DNA from: Gelidibacter sp038243395
GTDB lineage: Bacteria > Bacteroidota > Bacteroidia > Flavobacteriales > Flavobacteriaceae
DNA length: 64,000 nt
NCBI GenBank assembly: GCA_038243395.1
Contig: JBBSRC010000004.1
Span: forward strand, 1-64,000
Direction: 5' to 3'
A program made the position numbers and the translations under genes. Positions 17,800 to 25,838 of this stretch are shown here, in pieces. The notes under the pieces are model-generated. The model was not told the DNA's origin. It ran no database searches and saw only the letters and a program-made list of their open reading frames with translations. Positions within the stretch are counted from its first letter, which is position 1; the number at the start of each line of letters is the position of its first letter.

Positions 17800-19107
17800 T
17801 TAAGATGCCACAACTTCGCCATAGAGGTCGAAATCCTCAGCTTCAGTGATTTTTATAGTAGTAAATTCCCCTGTTTTTAAATAGCATTTTGAGGCGTCAA
17901 TTCGCACTTCATTGTCAACATCTGGAGAATCAAATTCTGTACGACCTACAAAATATTCGCCTTCTTTTCTATCAATAACAACTTTTAAGGTTTGTCCTAT
18001 TTTGGTTTGGTTCAGCTCCCAAGAAATTTGTGATTGAATCTCCATAATCTCATTGGCACGTTGCATCTTTACCTCTGCTGGCACATCATCCTCTAAATTA
18101 AAGGCATGCGTGTTTTCTTCGTGCGAATAGGTAAAGCAGCCCAAACGCTCAAAGCGCATCTCTGAAACCCATTGTTTCAACTCCTGAAAATCAGCTTCCG
18201 TTTCTCCTGGATAACCAACAATTAGAGTAGTTCTAATCGTCATTTCTGGAACCGTTTTTCTAAACTCTTTTAAAAGATTGGTCGTTTTTTCTTTGGTGGT
18301 ACCACGGCGCATACTCTTCAGAATATGATCTGAAATATGTTGTAACGGAATATCTAAATAATTACAAATTTTCGGCTCTCTATTCATGACGTCCAAAACA
18401 TCCATAGGAAAACCTGTCGGGAATGCATAATGTAATCGGATCCATTCGATACCATCAACTTTGACTAACGCTTCGAGCAATTCAGCCAAATTTCTTTTTT
18501 TGTAGATATCGAGTCCGTAATAAGTTAAATCTTGAGCAATAAGAATTAATTCCTTAACGCCATTTGCTGCCAATTTTTCAGCTTCAAGAACAAGATGTTC
18601 GATTGGCGTACTTTTATGTTTTCCACGCATCAAAGGAATAGCACAAAAACTGCAAGGTCGGTCACAGCCTTCTGCAATTTTTAAATAAGCATAATTTTTT
18701 GGAGTGGTGGTTAAACGCTCTCCAATGAGTTCATGTTTATAATCGGCACCTAAGGCTTTTAGTAAAGCAGGTAATTCTGTGGTTCCAAAATACTGATCTA
18801 CATTCGGAATTTCCTTTTGTAAATCTGGTTTATAACGTTCACTCAAGCACCCTGTTACGAACACTTTATCCACCTCGCCATCTTCCTTTTTCTGCATGAA
18901 ATCGAGGATGGTGTTAATACTTTCTTCTTTTGCATTATTAATAAAGCCGCAGGTATTAATTACCACAATATTACCTTCCTCTTCATGTACCACATCTTTC
19001 CCACTCGCTTTGAGTTGTCCCATCAGGACTTCACTGTCATAGACATTCTTGCTACAACCAAGGGTGACGACATTTATGCGGTTCTTTTTAATCGACTTCG
19101 TTCTCAT
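17800..19107 (-). CDS. rimO: Ribosomal protein S12 methylthiotransferase RimO
   Basis: A radical-SAM methylthiotransferase that modifies an aspartate of ribosomal protein S12. Counting from a TTG at 19113, the N-terminal UPF0004 domain has three cluster cysteines at 20, 55 and 89, the radical-SAM motif CDRPCSFC has cysteines at 150, 154 and 157, and a C-terminal TRAM domain follows. The frame opens at TTG 19113, but ATG at 19107 gives the usual start MRTKSIKK and is preferred (435 residues). A TATCTTTG box lies 21 bases upstream. Cytoplasmic. Confidence 0.95.
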   Translation of the reverse strand: MRTKSIKKNRINVVTLGCSKNVYDSEVLMGQLKASGKDVVHEEEGNIVVINTCGFINNAKEESINTILDFMQKKEDGEVDKVFVTGCLSERYKPDLQKEIPNVDQYFGTTELPALLKALGADYKHELIGERLTTTPKNYAYLKIAEGCDRPCSFCAIPLMRGKHKSTPIEHLVLEAEKLAANGVKELILIAQDLTYYGLDIYKKRNLAELLEALVKVDGIEWIRLHYAFPTGFPMDVLDVMNREPKICNYLDIPLQHISDHILKSMRRGTTKEKTTNLLKEFRKTVPEMTIRTTLIVGYPGETEADFQELKQWVSEMRFERLGCFTYSHEENTHAFNLEDDVPAEVKMQRANEIMEIQSQISWELNQTKIGQTLKVVIDRKEGEYFVGRTEFDSPDVDNEVRIDASKCYLKTGEFTTIKITEAEDFDLYGEVVAS

Positions 19108-19127
19108 ATCCAAAAAAATTAAGTGTG

Positions 19128-19135
19128 CAAAGATA
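19128..19135 (-). promoter_or_regulatory. Putative -7 box for rimO
   Basis: Read on the minus strand this is TATCTTTG, matching TAnnTTTG, 21 bases upstream of the preferred rimO ATG. Confidence 0.5.
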
Positions 19136-19150
19136 CGAAAATCAAGTCGA

Positions 19151-19270
19151 TACTTCGACTATGCTAAGTAACCAATTCCAAATTGATACTTCGGCTGAGC
19201 TCAGTAACCATACTTCGACTGAGCTCAGTAACCATACTTCGACTATGATCAGTAACCAATTCAAAACTGA
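19151..19270. repeat. Four-unit direct repeat arranged long-short-short-long
   Basis: Units begin TACTTCG at 19151, 19187, 19211 and 19235 and have lengths 36, 24, 24 and 36. The outer two share a 12-base tail (CAATTC-AA-TGA type) missing from the inner two. All contain an AGTAACCA block and most an AGCTCAG-type palindrome. Such CTTCGACTGAGCTCAG words are a familiar dispersed intergenic repeat in Flavobacteriia. Confidence 0.8.
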
Positions 19271-19333
19271 AATTGAAATCGAAGTTGAAGTTGAGATCTA
19301 TATCTTTGCGACCTTTGCGAAAGACCATTGCGT

Positions 19334-19370
19334 CTTTGCGTTTGATTTTTTAACCTCAAGGGACGCAAAG
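19334..19370. repeat. Hairpin-forming dispersed repeat
   Basis: CTTTGCGT (19334-19341) pairs with ACGCAAAG (19363-19370). Adjacent words such as GCGCAAGGG and TTTGCGAAAG fit the common Bacteroidota CGCAAAG intergenic repeat. No function is assigned. Confidence 0.55.
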
Positions 19371-19468
19371 ATCTGCGCTAAGGGCGCAAGGGACTAAAGT
19401 CTAGTTCGGATATCCGAAATCTCAATTCAGAAATTTGGTATTTGAGTAAAAATAAAAGCGTTAATCGA

Positions 19469-21115
19469 TCAATTATAATTTTTAGGAGCGATACGTCTTT
19501 TGGAAACGTGTTCGTAAGTGTACGCCCAACTCAATAAAAGTTTTTCAGAAAAGGGTTTACTTATAAAGGTCAATCCTTCTGGTTCGCCAATTTTAGAATA
19601 GCCCATCGGGACGGTAATGGCAGGATATTCAGCCACTGCGGCAAAGCCAGCATGAAAGTTATTTTTGGATAAAAAACCGTCTAAATTATGTTTTTCCATG
19701 GACGAATCAAAAAACAATCTACCATTATTCTTAAGCGTATCTTTAATTTCGTCGAATTCTTTTTCAGTAGCAGAATCAGCAACAATTCCTTCAAATAACT
19801 TTTGTCCGTAGGGCATTCTCGCAAGAGAATCCTTTTTGTTGAAGGCTATAACGTCGGCTATAGATTTTATAGTCAATTTTGGATTCCCTGACGACTTAAT
19901 GTAGTTTGAAAAATCGGTTTGCATATCCAGATTTAAAAGTCTTAAAAAACTTGGCAACTCTACCTTTTCGTTTTCAATCTCAACAATTATGGCGCCTTTA
20001 GATTTTAAGTCAGCAATAGCACTAACATATAATGAATCTTTAAATAATTCTTTGAATGCTCCAAAGCGCTTTCCTTCCAAATTATTTCTTTCAAAACTCG
20101 TGTTAGGATAATAGCTGATTTCAGATTTTGCAGTAACAGATTTTGAATCGCTCTCATCATAACCACGCATGGCATCCAGCACAATGGCAGTATCAATAAC
20201 GTTTTTGGCCATTGGTCCAGGTGTATCTAAAGTTGATGAAATAGGGACAATGCCAATTCTGCTCAACAAACCAACGGTTGGCTTTAATCCGACGATAGAG
20301 TTTTTACTGGCAGGGGACAAAATAGATCCCGAAGTTTCAGTACCTATAGCAGCGACACAAAAATTAGCTGCCACTACAACCCCACTTCCTGAGCTCGAGC
20401 CTCCCGTGTCCATAATTTTTCGTCCGTAAGGATTTAAAGTTTGGCCGCCAATGGCACTATAGCCACTTGGGCAATCGCCGCAAAAGAAATAGGCCCATTC
20501 GCTTAAATTGGCTTTTCCCAAAATGAGAGCACCTTGCTCATTTAAACGTTCTACGATAAAAGCATCGTTATTCGTGTGATTTTTTTGAAACGCCACAGCA
20601 CCTGAAGTCGTTGCCATTTCCGAAGTATTTATATTATCTTTTAAAAGAATAGGCATTCCAAAAATGGCATGTTTACGCATCTTATTCTTTAAAGCGATGT
20701 CCTTCTGTTTTGCTTCAAAAATAACATTTGGATTTAATGAAATAACGGAGTTTAGAGATAAATTATTTTCTCGATCAAATTTTCGAATGCGATAGAGATA
20801 GAATTTAGTCAAATTTTCATAGGACAATTTCCCATCTTGGATATGCTGCTGTAACGTTGGAATGTCCTGTTCTAAAATTAACGATTTTAAGACGTTGTAT
20901 TTGTCTTCTGTAAAGTCGTGTAGCTCGTTATTGAATGGTTTCCAGAATTTAGCTTTATCAATGAATTTGGAATCCAAGACTTTAAATTCTGTAAAATCCT
21001 TGGAAGAAATAGTCGTGGTGTCTTTTGAAAGTTTAGTTATTTCTTTCGAATTGATTTCAGAATTTTTACAAGAAGACATTAACAGAACAATCATACAAAG
21101 CAGGAATGGTTTCAT
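19469..21115 (-). CDS. Amidase-signature lipoprotein
   Basis: A 548-residue amidase-signature hydrolase with a lipoprotein signal (LLMSSC, Cys16), so it should sit in the envelope and is not the GatA subunit of the tRNA amidotransferase. The Ser-cisSer-Lys triad can be placed at Lys159 (LLKDN), Ser240 in the GGSSSGSG loop and nucleophile Ser264 in ETSGSIL. The substrate is unknown; peptide amides or cell-wall amides are possible. It stands alone and no promoter box was identified. Downstream lies the repeat spacer before rimO. Confidence 0.88.
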   Translation of the reverse strand: MKPFLLCMIVLLMSSCKNSEINSKEITKLSKDTTTISSKDFTEFKVLDSKFIDKAKFWKPFNNELHDFTEDKYNVLKSLILEQDIPTLQQHIQDGKLSYENLTKFYLYRIRKFDRENNLSLNSVISLNPNVIFEAKQKDIALKNKMRKHAIFGMPILLKDNINTSEMATTSGAVAFQKNHTNNDAFIVERLNEQGALILGKANLSEWAYFFCGDCPSGYSAIGGQTLNPYGRKIMDTGGSSSGSGVVVAANFCVAAIGTETSGSILSPASKNSIVGLKPTVGLLSRIGIVPISSTLDTPGPMAKNVIDTAIVLDAMRGYDESDSKSVTAKSEISYYPNTSFERNNLEGKRFGAFKELFKDSLYVSAIADLKSKGAIIVEIENEKVELPSFLRLLNLDMQTDFSNYIKSSGNPKLTIKSIADVIAFNKKDSLARMPYGQKLFEGIVADSATEKEFDEIKDTLKNNGRLFFDSSMEKHNLDGFLSKNNFHAGFAAVAEYPAITVPMGYSKIGEPEGLTFISKPFSEKLLLSWAYTYEHVSKRRIAPKNYN

Positions 21116-21432
21116 CGTTGATATTTTTAATAAAAATACTGAAAATCTATTTTACTATGAGATTGAAGTTTAAATAAAGTGGGTTTACTTCAAGGTTGGT
21201 GATAAAAATATAAAGAAAGGATGTAGTTAGGAATACTGATAGTGATGTGAAACATCTCTAGGGCTATATGAATGTTGTTGGTGGAAAACACCAACAACGG
21301 CGAATACGATTTAGTTTGTAAACAAAAATCACTGAACAAACTAGCACAATTGAACTTCAAGATTAGCTTCGCTCAACCTAAAGGGTTCCTGCCGAAGTTC
21401 ATCTTGAGCAAAGTCGAAAGGCACGAATTGGG
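21116..21432. other. Spacer between ftsY and the amidase gene, with a dispersed repeat
   Basis: No gene was found. The stretch 21357-21393 is one copy of a 37-base repeat whose second copy is at 34976-35012. The following words, such as CATCTTGAGCAAAGTCGAAAG, belong to a common Flavobacteriia intergenic repeat. Confidence 0.55.
21357..21393 (-). repeat. Dispersed 37-base repeat, copy 1
   Basis: Read on the minus strand it matches the copy at 34976-35012 at 34 of 37 positions without gaps. The shared core is AGCGAAGCTAATCTTGA. It lies 40 bases past the ftsY stop codon. Confidence 0.75.
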
Positions 21433-22386
21433 CTATTTAAAAAACGAATCTACAAATTCAAATTTATTGAAAACTTGCAAATCATCTATACCTTCTCCTA
21501 CGCCTATATATTTTACGGGAATTTGAAATTGGTCAGAAATCCCGATGACCACCCCACCTTTGGCAGTCCCGTCCAGTTTAGTGACGGCTAATGAAGTGAC
21601 TTCGGTGGCGGCTGTGAATTGCTTTGCTTGTTCGAAAGCATTTTGCCCAGTAGAACCATCTAATACTAAAAGGACATCATGAGGTGCATCGTCAACTACT
21701 TTTTGCATAACGCGCTTGATTTTGGTCAACTCGTTCATCAAATTGACTTTATTGTGCAATCGTCCTGCCGTATCAATAATAATCACATCGGCATTTTTGC
21801 TGACCCCAACTTTTAAGGTATCAAAAGCGACGGAAGCTGGATCACTCCCAAAGTTTTGACGCACCATTGGCACATCAACACGATCTGCCCAAACTTGCAA
21901 TTGCTCAATAGCTGCTGCTCTAAATGTGTCTGCTGCACCAAGAACAACAGTTAAACCTTGCTTTTTAAACTGTGAAGCGAGTTTCCCAATAGTGGTGGTT
22001 TTTCCAACACCATTGACGCCAACAACCATAATGACATAAGGTTTCTTATCTTTTGGAATCGTAAATTCCGTAGCGTTACCGCTATCTATTTCAGAAAGGA
22101 GTCCTGCAATTTCCTCACGTAAAATTTGATTGAGCTCTGAAGTTCCAAGATATTTATCTTTGGCCACGCGCTCTTCAATACGACCTATGATTTTTAGAGT
22201 TGTATCAACACCAACGTCACTCGACACAAGAACTTCCTCGAGATTGTCAAGTACATCATCATCGACTTTTGATTTTCCGGCAACAGCCTTGTTAAGTTTG
22301 GTGAAAAAAGAAGATTTGGATTTCTCCAATCCTTTATCTAAAGTTTCCTTTTTTTCTGAAGAGAATATTTTTTTAAAAAAACTCAT
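21433..22386 (-). CDS. ftsY: Signal recognition particle receptor FtsY
   Basis: An SRP-family GTPase that docks the SRP-ribosome complex at the membrane for co-translational insertion. The 317-residue form has a short N-terminal part rather than the long acidic A domain of E. coli FtsY. It has the N helical bundle (about 20-95) and the G domain with GVNGVGKTT (P-loop), DTFRAAA, DTAGR and TKLDG. Upstream is a strong terminator at 22665-22694, so it is probably transcribed separately from the ribosomal-protein operon. Its leader would contain the hairpin element at 22439-22529. Confidence 0.95.
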   Translation of the reverse strand: MSFFKKIFSSEKKETLDKGLEKSKSSFFTKLNKAVAGKSKVDDDVLDNLEEVLVSSDVGVDTTLKIIGRIEERVAKDKYLGTSELNQILREEIAGLLSEIDSGNATEFTIPKDKKPYVIMVVGVNGVGKTTTIGKLASQFKKQGLTVVLGAADTFRAAAIEQLQVWADRVDVPMVRQNFGSDPASVAFDTLKVGVSKNADVIIIDTAGRLHNKVNLMNELTKIKRVMQKVVDDAPHDVLLVLDGSTGQNAFEQAKQFTAATEVTSLAVTKLDGTAKGGVVIGISDQFQIPVKYIGVGEGIDDLQVFNKFEFVDSFFK

Positions 22387-22438
22387 TTATGTTGCTGAAT
22401 TTATTGTTAAGCAGTGTTTAATTCTGAAAGACGAGTTT

Positions 22439-22529
22439 GCGTTAGGGATTGCAGCGGCATCCTTTTTATTTTTTTAGCTGAGCTTGTCTAAGCCAAAAAA
22501 ATAAAAAGATATAGCGGAAAGCCCGACCT
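22439..22529 (-). ncRNA. Conserved-looking hairpin element in the ftsY leader
   Basis: A perfect 14-bp AT-rich stem joins 22462-22475 and 22495-22508. It is flanked by GTTAGGG on one side and CCCGAC on the other, which can pair to close the element, with GCGG words on both shoulders. From memory, this GGGCTTTCCGCTATATC ... CAATCCCTAAC arrangement recurs in Flavobacteriaceae intergenic regions. It ends 53 bases before the ftsY ATG. Whether it is an RNA, a DNA repeat or a known Rfam motif is unresolved. Confidence 0.5.
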
Positions 22530-22664
22530 TTTTTTCTACTACATGTTTCTTTTGGAGACCTTGTAAGTTTAAAAAAGGTAACGCCCAACAACACCTAATA
22601 ACAAATGTCCTGCCTAAAAGAAAAGAGCTGCAATTTGTCATAATCAGCTCAAATATAGACATAA

Positions 22665-22694
22665 AAAAACTGCTTTCATATGAAAGCAGTTTTT
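22665..22694. terminator. Strong terminator after the rpmB-rpmG-DUF4295 operon
   Basis: AAAAACTGCTTTCA (22665-22678) pairs perfectly with TGAAAGCAGTTTTT (22681-22694). It lies 20 bases beyond the DUF4295 stop on the minus strand and ends in a T-run there, so it should stop transcription before ftsY. Confidence 0.8.
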
Positions 22695-22714
22695 AAAAAA
22701 TATAGGATATATAT

Positions 22715-22867
22715 TTATTTTTTCTTTAAGAACTCGTCCACAAACTCAGGAGCAGTAACAGTCTCAACGAACTGGTAAGCGCCTGTTTTTGGAGATTTAA
22801 CCATTTTAATAGCTTTGGTTAATCTTTTCGATCCTGTCTGTAACGATGCTACTGATTTCTTTGCCAT
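22715..22867 (-). CDS. DUF4295 small basic protein of the ribosomal-protein operon
   Basis: A 50-residue basic protein, MAKKSVASLQ... ending EFLKKK, start ATG at 22867. The segment KAIKMVKSPKTGAYQF is characteristic of the DUF4295 family found in Bacteroidota next to rpmG. I recall that a Flavobacterium ribosome structure assigned an extra Bacteroidota-specific large-subunit protein (bL38). This gene is a candidate, but I am not certain the two are the same. It lies 43 bases after rpmG and before a strong terminator, as the last gene of the operon. Confidence 0.85.
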   Translation of the reverse strand: MAKKSVASLQTGSKRLTKAIKMVKSPKTGAYQFVETVTAPEFVDEFLKKK

Positions 22868-22910
22868 TGTAAATTTATTTTACAATTCCCATGTCAATGG
22901 GAATCTACAT

Positions 22911-23093
22911 TTATTTTATCTCTTTGTGAACTGTCATACGCTTAAGGATAGGATTAAATTTCTTAATCTCCATTCTGTCTGGCGTATTCTTTTTGTTTTT
23001 CGTGGTAATGTAACGAGAAGTTCCTGCTTGACCAGACTCCTTGTGCTCGGTACACTCTAATATGACTTGTATTCTATTACCTTTTTTTGCCAT
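22911..23093 (-). CDS. rpmG: 50S ribosomal protein L33
   Basis: A 60-residue basic protein of the bL33 family, with GNRIQVILECTEHK near the N-terminus and a TPDRMEIKKFNP C-terminal segment. It has a single cysteine, so it is the zinc-free form. It starts 26 bases after rpmB ends and is followed by DUF4295 in the usual Bacteroidota order. Confidence 0.95.
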   Translation of the reverse strand: MAKKGNRIQVILECTEHKESGQAGTSRYITTKNKKNTPDRMEIKKFNPILKRMTVHKEIK

Positions 23094-23119
23094 TATCTTA
23101 ACTTTTTAGCTTGTGGCTA

Positions 23120-23356
23120 TTATTTTAAAAATCCTTTAGATTTTGCTTCTTTAAGCGCAGCTGCAATTCCAATTTTATTGATGGTTTTCAACGCTGATGT
23201 AGAAACTTTTAAAGTTACCCATTTATCCTCCTCAGGAATATAAAAACGCTTTTTGATCAAATTTGCATCAAATTTACGCTTCGTTTTATTCATAGCGTGA
23301 GATACGTTGTTTCCAACCATCGCCTTTTTTCCAGTAAGTTCACAAACTCTTGACAT
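23120..23356 (-). CDS. rpmB: 50S ribosomal protein L28
   Basis: A 78-residue bL28 protein, MSRVCELTGKKAMVGNNVSHA, with the typical C-terminal TLKVSTSALKTINKIG. It is the first gene of the short ribosomal operon and sits 39 bases behind the best promoter in the window (23394-23425). The promoter lies directly past the end of cinA, which separates this operon from the upstream genes. Confidence 0.96.
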   Translation of the reverse strand: MSRVCELTGKKAMVGNNVSHAMNKTKRKFDANLIKKRFYIPEEDKWVTLKVSTSALKTINKIGIAAALKEAKSKGFLK

Positions 23357-23393
23357 TCTTTCTAACTTTAATTATGTTATTTAAAACAGTTTG

Positions 23394-23425
23394 CAAATTT
23401 AGTAAAACTTTATAATACCTACAAA
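23394..23425 (-). promoter_or_regulatory. Promoter of the rpmB operon
   Basis: On the minus strand TTTG (23425-23422) is followed, after 20 bases, by TAAATTTG (23401-23394). Both boxes and the spacing fit the Bacteroidota consensus TTTG-N19-21-TAnnTTTG. Confidence 0.75.
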
Positions 23426-23434
23426 CTAATGTTG

Positions 23435-24682
23435 TTACTTTTTCAATATTTCTTTTCCTAGCATTTCAAAGGCTTTGTTTGCCGCTCTATTTATTACCTT
23501 GTGGCGGTGGTTGCCAAAAGTGAATCGCTCTGAAAAAACCTTGTTCTTGGTAGCTATCGCTATAAAGACTGTACCGACCTCAGCGTCAGCATCACCTTTG
23601 GATGGTCCTGCGTTTCCTGTTGTAGAAATGGCATAGTCTGTATCAAATAATTTTAAAGCTGACTGCGCCATAGCCTCTGCTACTTGACCGCTGATTACGG
23701 AGAATTCTTTTATCAATTGCTCGTCAATTTTCAAAATATCAACTTTTGATTGTGTCGCATAACTGACGACACTTCCTTTAAAATACTGCGATGCACCTGC
23801 CACTGCCGTGAAGGATTCGGCTATTTTACCGCCTGTACAGCTCTCGGCGGTGGCAACAGTTTTCCCCATAGTTATCAACTGTTGACCGATAATGGCTTCA
23901 ATAGATTCTGCACTCTCATAGCCTACGAATATGTCTTCAATTTGCGGCAACAACAATTCGATTTGATGTTTTATTTCAACTTGAATCAATTGCTTATCCA
24001 TGGATTTACCAGAGAGACGTAAACGCACGCGTCCTAAACTCGGTAAATAGGCCAATTTTATATAAGATGGCAAATGATCTTCCCATGCTTCAATGCGTTC
24101 GGCCAAAGCACTTTCACCAAGTCCGTAAGTCAATAAGGTTTCATGTTGGATGTAGGGGAACTCAAATTGCTTTGCGAGCTTAGGAATGACTGAATCATCA
24201 ATTAAGGCTTTCATCTCATACGGAACGCCGGGAAGCGAAATGAATATTTTCCCGTTTTTTTCGAGCCACATACCGGGCGCACTTCCATGCATATTCATCA
24301 ACACTTGCGCTTTTGAAGGCACGAGCGCTTGATCCAAATTCACTTGTGTGGGTGTTTTAATAACGAAATCTGCCCAGATACGTTTAACATTTTCGGTAAC
24401 AGCCTCATTTCTGACCAAAATATCGTCAAAATATTCAGCAAGCGTTCTTTTGGTAATATCATCTTTGGTTGGCCCTAAACCACCAGTTATAATGATGATA
24501 TTGGCATTGGCTTCGGCTTCCCGGAAAGATTTTAAAATATGTTCCTTATCATCCTGAACAGAGGTAATTTGGTAGACAGATACTCCAATTTTATTAAGTT
24601 GTTTTGCGATAAATGCAGAATTGGTATCAACTATTTGACCAATAAGTATTTCGTCTCCAATAGTTATAATTTCGGCTAACAT
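23435..24682 (-). CDS. cinA: CinA family protein (competence/damage-inducible; NMN deamidase type)
   Basis: A 415-residue two-domain protein. The N-terminal MoaB/MogA-like domain (about 1-170) carries ITGGLGPTKDD, and the C-terminal CinA domain (about 255-415) carries TAESCTGGKIAESFT and STTGNAGPSKG. The C-terminal domain hydrolyses nicotinamide mononucleotide to nicotinate mononucleotide in NAD salvage in studied homologues; the N-terminal domain is linked to ADP-ribose pyrophosphatase activity. The ATG overlaps the upstream Hpt stop by one base (TGATG), indicating coupling. Confidence 0.93.
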   Translation of the reverse strand: MLAEIITIGDEILIGQIVDTNSAFIAKQLNKIGVSVYQITSVQDDKEHILKSFREAEANANIIIITGGLGPTKDDITKRTLAEYFDDILVRNEAVTENVKRIWADFVIKTPTQVNLDQALVPSKAQVLMNMHGSAPGMWLEKNGKIFISLPGVPYEMKALIDDSVIPKLAKQFEFPYIQHETLLTYGLGESALAERIEAWEDHLPSYIKLAYLPSLGRVRLRLSGKSMDKQLIQVEIKHQIELLLPQIEDIFVGYESAESIEAIIGQQLITMGKTVATAESCTGGKIAESFTAVAGASQYFKGSVVSYATQSKVDILKIDEQLIKEFSVISGQVAEAMAQSALKLFDTDYAISTTGNAGPSKGDADAEVGTVFIAIATKNKVFSERFTFGNHRHKVINRAANKAFEMLGKEILKK

Positions 24683-25023
24683 CAGAGATTAAAATCACTT
24701 TTAATTTCTTCAGCAGCTCTTTTTATAGCCTCCAAAACAATTTTTAATTGGTTAGAAACGTCTTCATTACCTTTCTCATCTTTTCCCCAATCCTGAACGG
24801 TAACCAATTCATTCAAAACTCCAAGTTCGAACAAATCGATAGTAGGTTTCATTTTGTGTGCAGCCTGATATGTGGTGTAATAATCTGCTTCTGCAACAGC
24901 TTTTTTAAGTCGTGCCGCATCTTCAGGAACTTCTTCCAAGAATGCCGCAGCGATAGCCAATACAAAATCCTCATCGCCATCTGCTAATTCGCGAATGCGA
25001 TACAGTTTATAGTTTTCTTCCAT
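24682..25023 (-). CDS. Hpt domain-containing protein
   Basis: A 113-residue single-domain histidine phosphotransfer protein predicted as a four-helix bundle. The motif YQAAHKMKPTIDLF gives His56 as the likely phospho-acceptor. No kinase or receiver partner is next to it; the nearest two-component genes are the metal-efflux pair 9 kb away, which do not need an Hpt. It starts directly after the FAH-family gene stop (no gap) and overlaps cinA by one base. The three genes look like one transcript. Its phosphorelay partner is unknown. Confidence 0.85.
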   Translation of the reverse strand: MEENYKLYRIRELADGDEDFVLAIAAAFLEEVPEDAARLKKAVAEADYYTTYQAAHKMKPTIDLFELGVLNELVTVQDWGKDEKGNEDVSNQLKIVLEAIKRAAEEIKSDFNL

Positions 25024-25635
25024 TTATTTGATTGTTAAATTAAACATTTCGTTATTATCAATCAATCCTCTAAGTACATCATTTGCTTCTACTTTAGCAA
25101 CTCCTGATGGTGTTCCCGTAAAGATAATGTCTCCAATCTTTAAAGTAAAATATTTTGATACATATTCTATAAGTTCGTCAATTTTCCATAACATGTGACT
25201 TGTATTACCTAATTGTACAAGGGTTCCGTTTTTTTCAAGAGAGAAATTAATGGCGTCCACCGATTCAAAATTGGATTTTGGTAGCCATTTACCCACTACT
25301 GCAGCACCATCAAAAGCTTTGGCTTTTTCCCAGGGCAAGCCCTTTTCTTTTAGTTTCTGCTGTAAATCACGTGCGGTAAAGTCGATACCCAAACCGATTT
25401 CGTCGTAATATTTATGTGCAAATTTTTTATCAATATGTTTTCCAACCTTGGAGATTTTGACCAAAATTTCCACCTCGTGATGCACATCATCGGAAAAATC
25501 AGGAATAAAAAAAGGTTGCTTTTTCAATAAGATCGCAGTATCTGGTTTTAAGAAAATTACCGGTTCTGTCGGTTTTTCATTGGCCAACTCCTTGATATGC
25601 TCCGTATAATTACGGCCTATGCAGATGATTTTCAC
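25024..25635 (-). CDS. Fumarylacetoacetate hydrolase family protein
   Basis: A 203-residue single-domain FAH-family enzyme. The start is GTG at 25635, giving the standard N-terminus MKIICIGRNYTEH. Metal-ligand candidates are Glu54 and Glu56 in HHEVEILV and Asp85 in GIDFTARD, with the late loop FTGTPSGVAKV. Related proteins act as acylpyruvate hydrolases or oxaloacetate decarboxylases; the substrate here is not readable. It heads the FAH-Hpt-cinA run. Cytoplasmic. Confidence 0.88.
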   Translation of the reverse strand: MKIICIGRNYTEHIKELANEKPTEPVIFLKPDTAILLKKQPFFIPDFSDDVHHEVEILVKISKVGKHIDKKFAHKYYDEIGLGIDFTARDLQQKLKEKGLPWEKAKAFDGAAVVGKWLPKSNFESVDAINFSLEKNGTLVQLGNTSHMLWKIDELIEYVSKYFTLKIGDIIFTGTPSGVAKVEANDVLRGLIDNNEMFNLTIK

Positions 25636-25838
25636 AGTTTATAATTTATATATGATTGTCTATTTTGTGATGCCACTTTTAATCGAAAAAGAGAATGTTT
25701 ATGGAACGTTGTTACACAGAGCTGCGCAGAGTATCGCGGAGTCAAACAGAAAAAAAGTAAGCAAACTTGAACTAATAAAGATGACTGCCAATTCCCCACT
25801 CCTATCTGCCGACTGAAGACTGCAGACTGCAGACTAAA
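25636..25838. repeat. Spacer with short dispersed and tandem repeats
   Basis: Around 25709-25740 are words such as ACACAGAGCTGCGCAGAG, of a repeat type common between Bacteroidota genes. At 25808-25832 an 8-base unit GACTGCAG runs about three times (GACTGAAG, GACTGCAG, GACTGCAG, ACT). A 65-codon open frame across this stretch is not a gene. Confidence 0.5.

Larger units (their letters stand above)
19108..19468. other. Repeat-filled spacer upstream of rimO
   Basis: The spacer holds the rimO -7 box (19128-19135), a four-unit repeat array (19151-19270) and a hairpin-forming dispersed repeat (19334-19370). An open frame runs through it but is only repeat sequence, and no gene is called. Confidence 0.6.

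Noticed and set aside
19125..19397. A 90-codon open frame upstream of rimO
   Set aside because: It translates the four-unit repeat array into repeated peptide (SNHTSTELSNHTST) and shows no independent coding character.
22474..22662. A 62-codon open frame upstream of ftsY
   Set aside because: It lies across the hairpin element and its flank, uses the AT-rich stem as coding sequence, and resembles no family.
25619..25816. A 65-codon frame between the FAH-family and exonuclease genes
   Set aside because: It spans known-type dispersed repeats and starts inside the divergent leader; no family resemblance.
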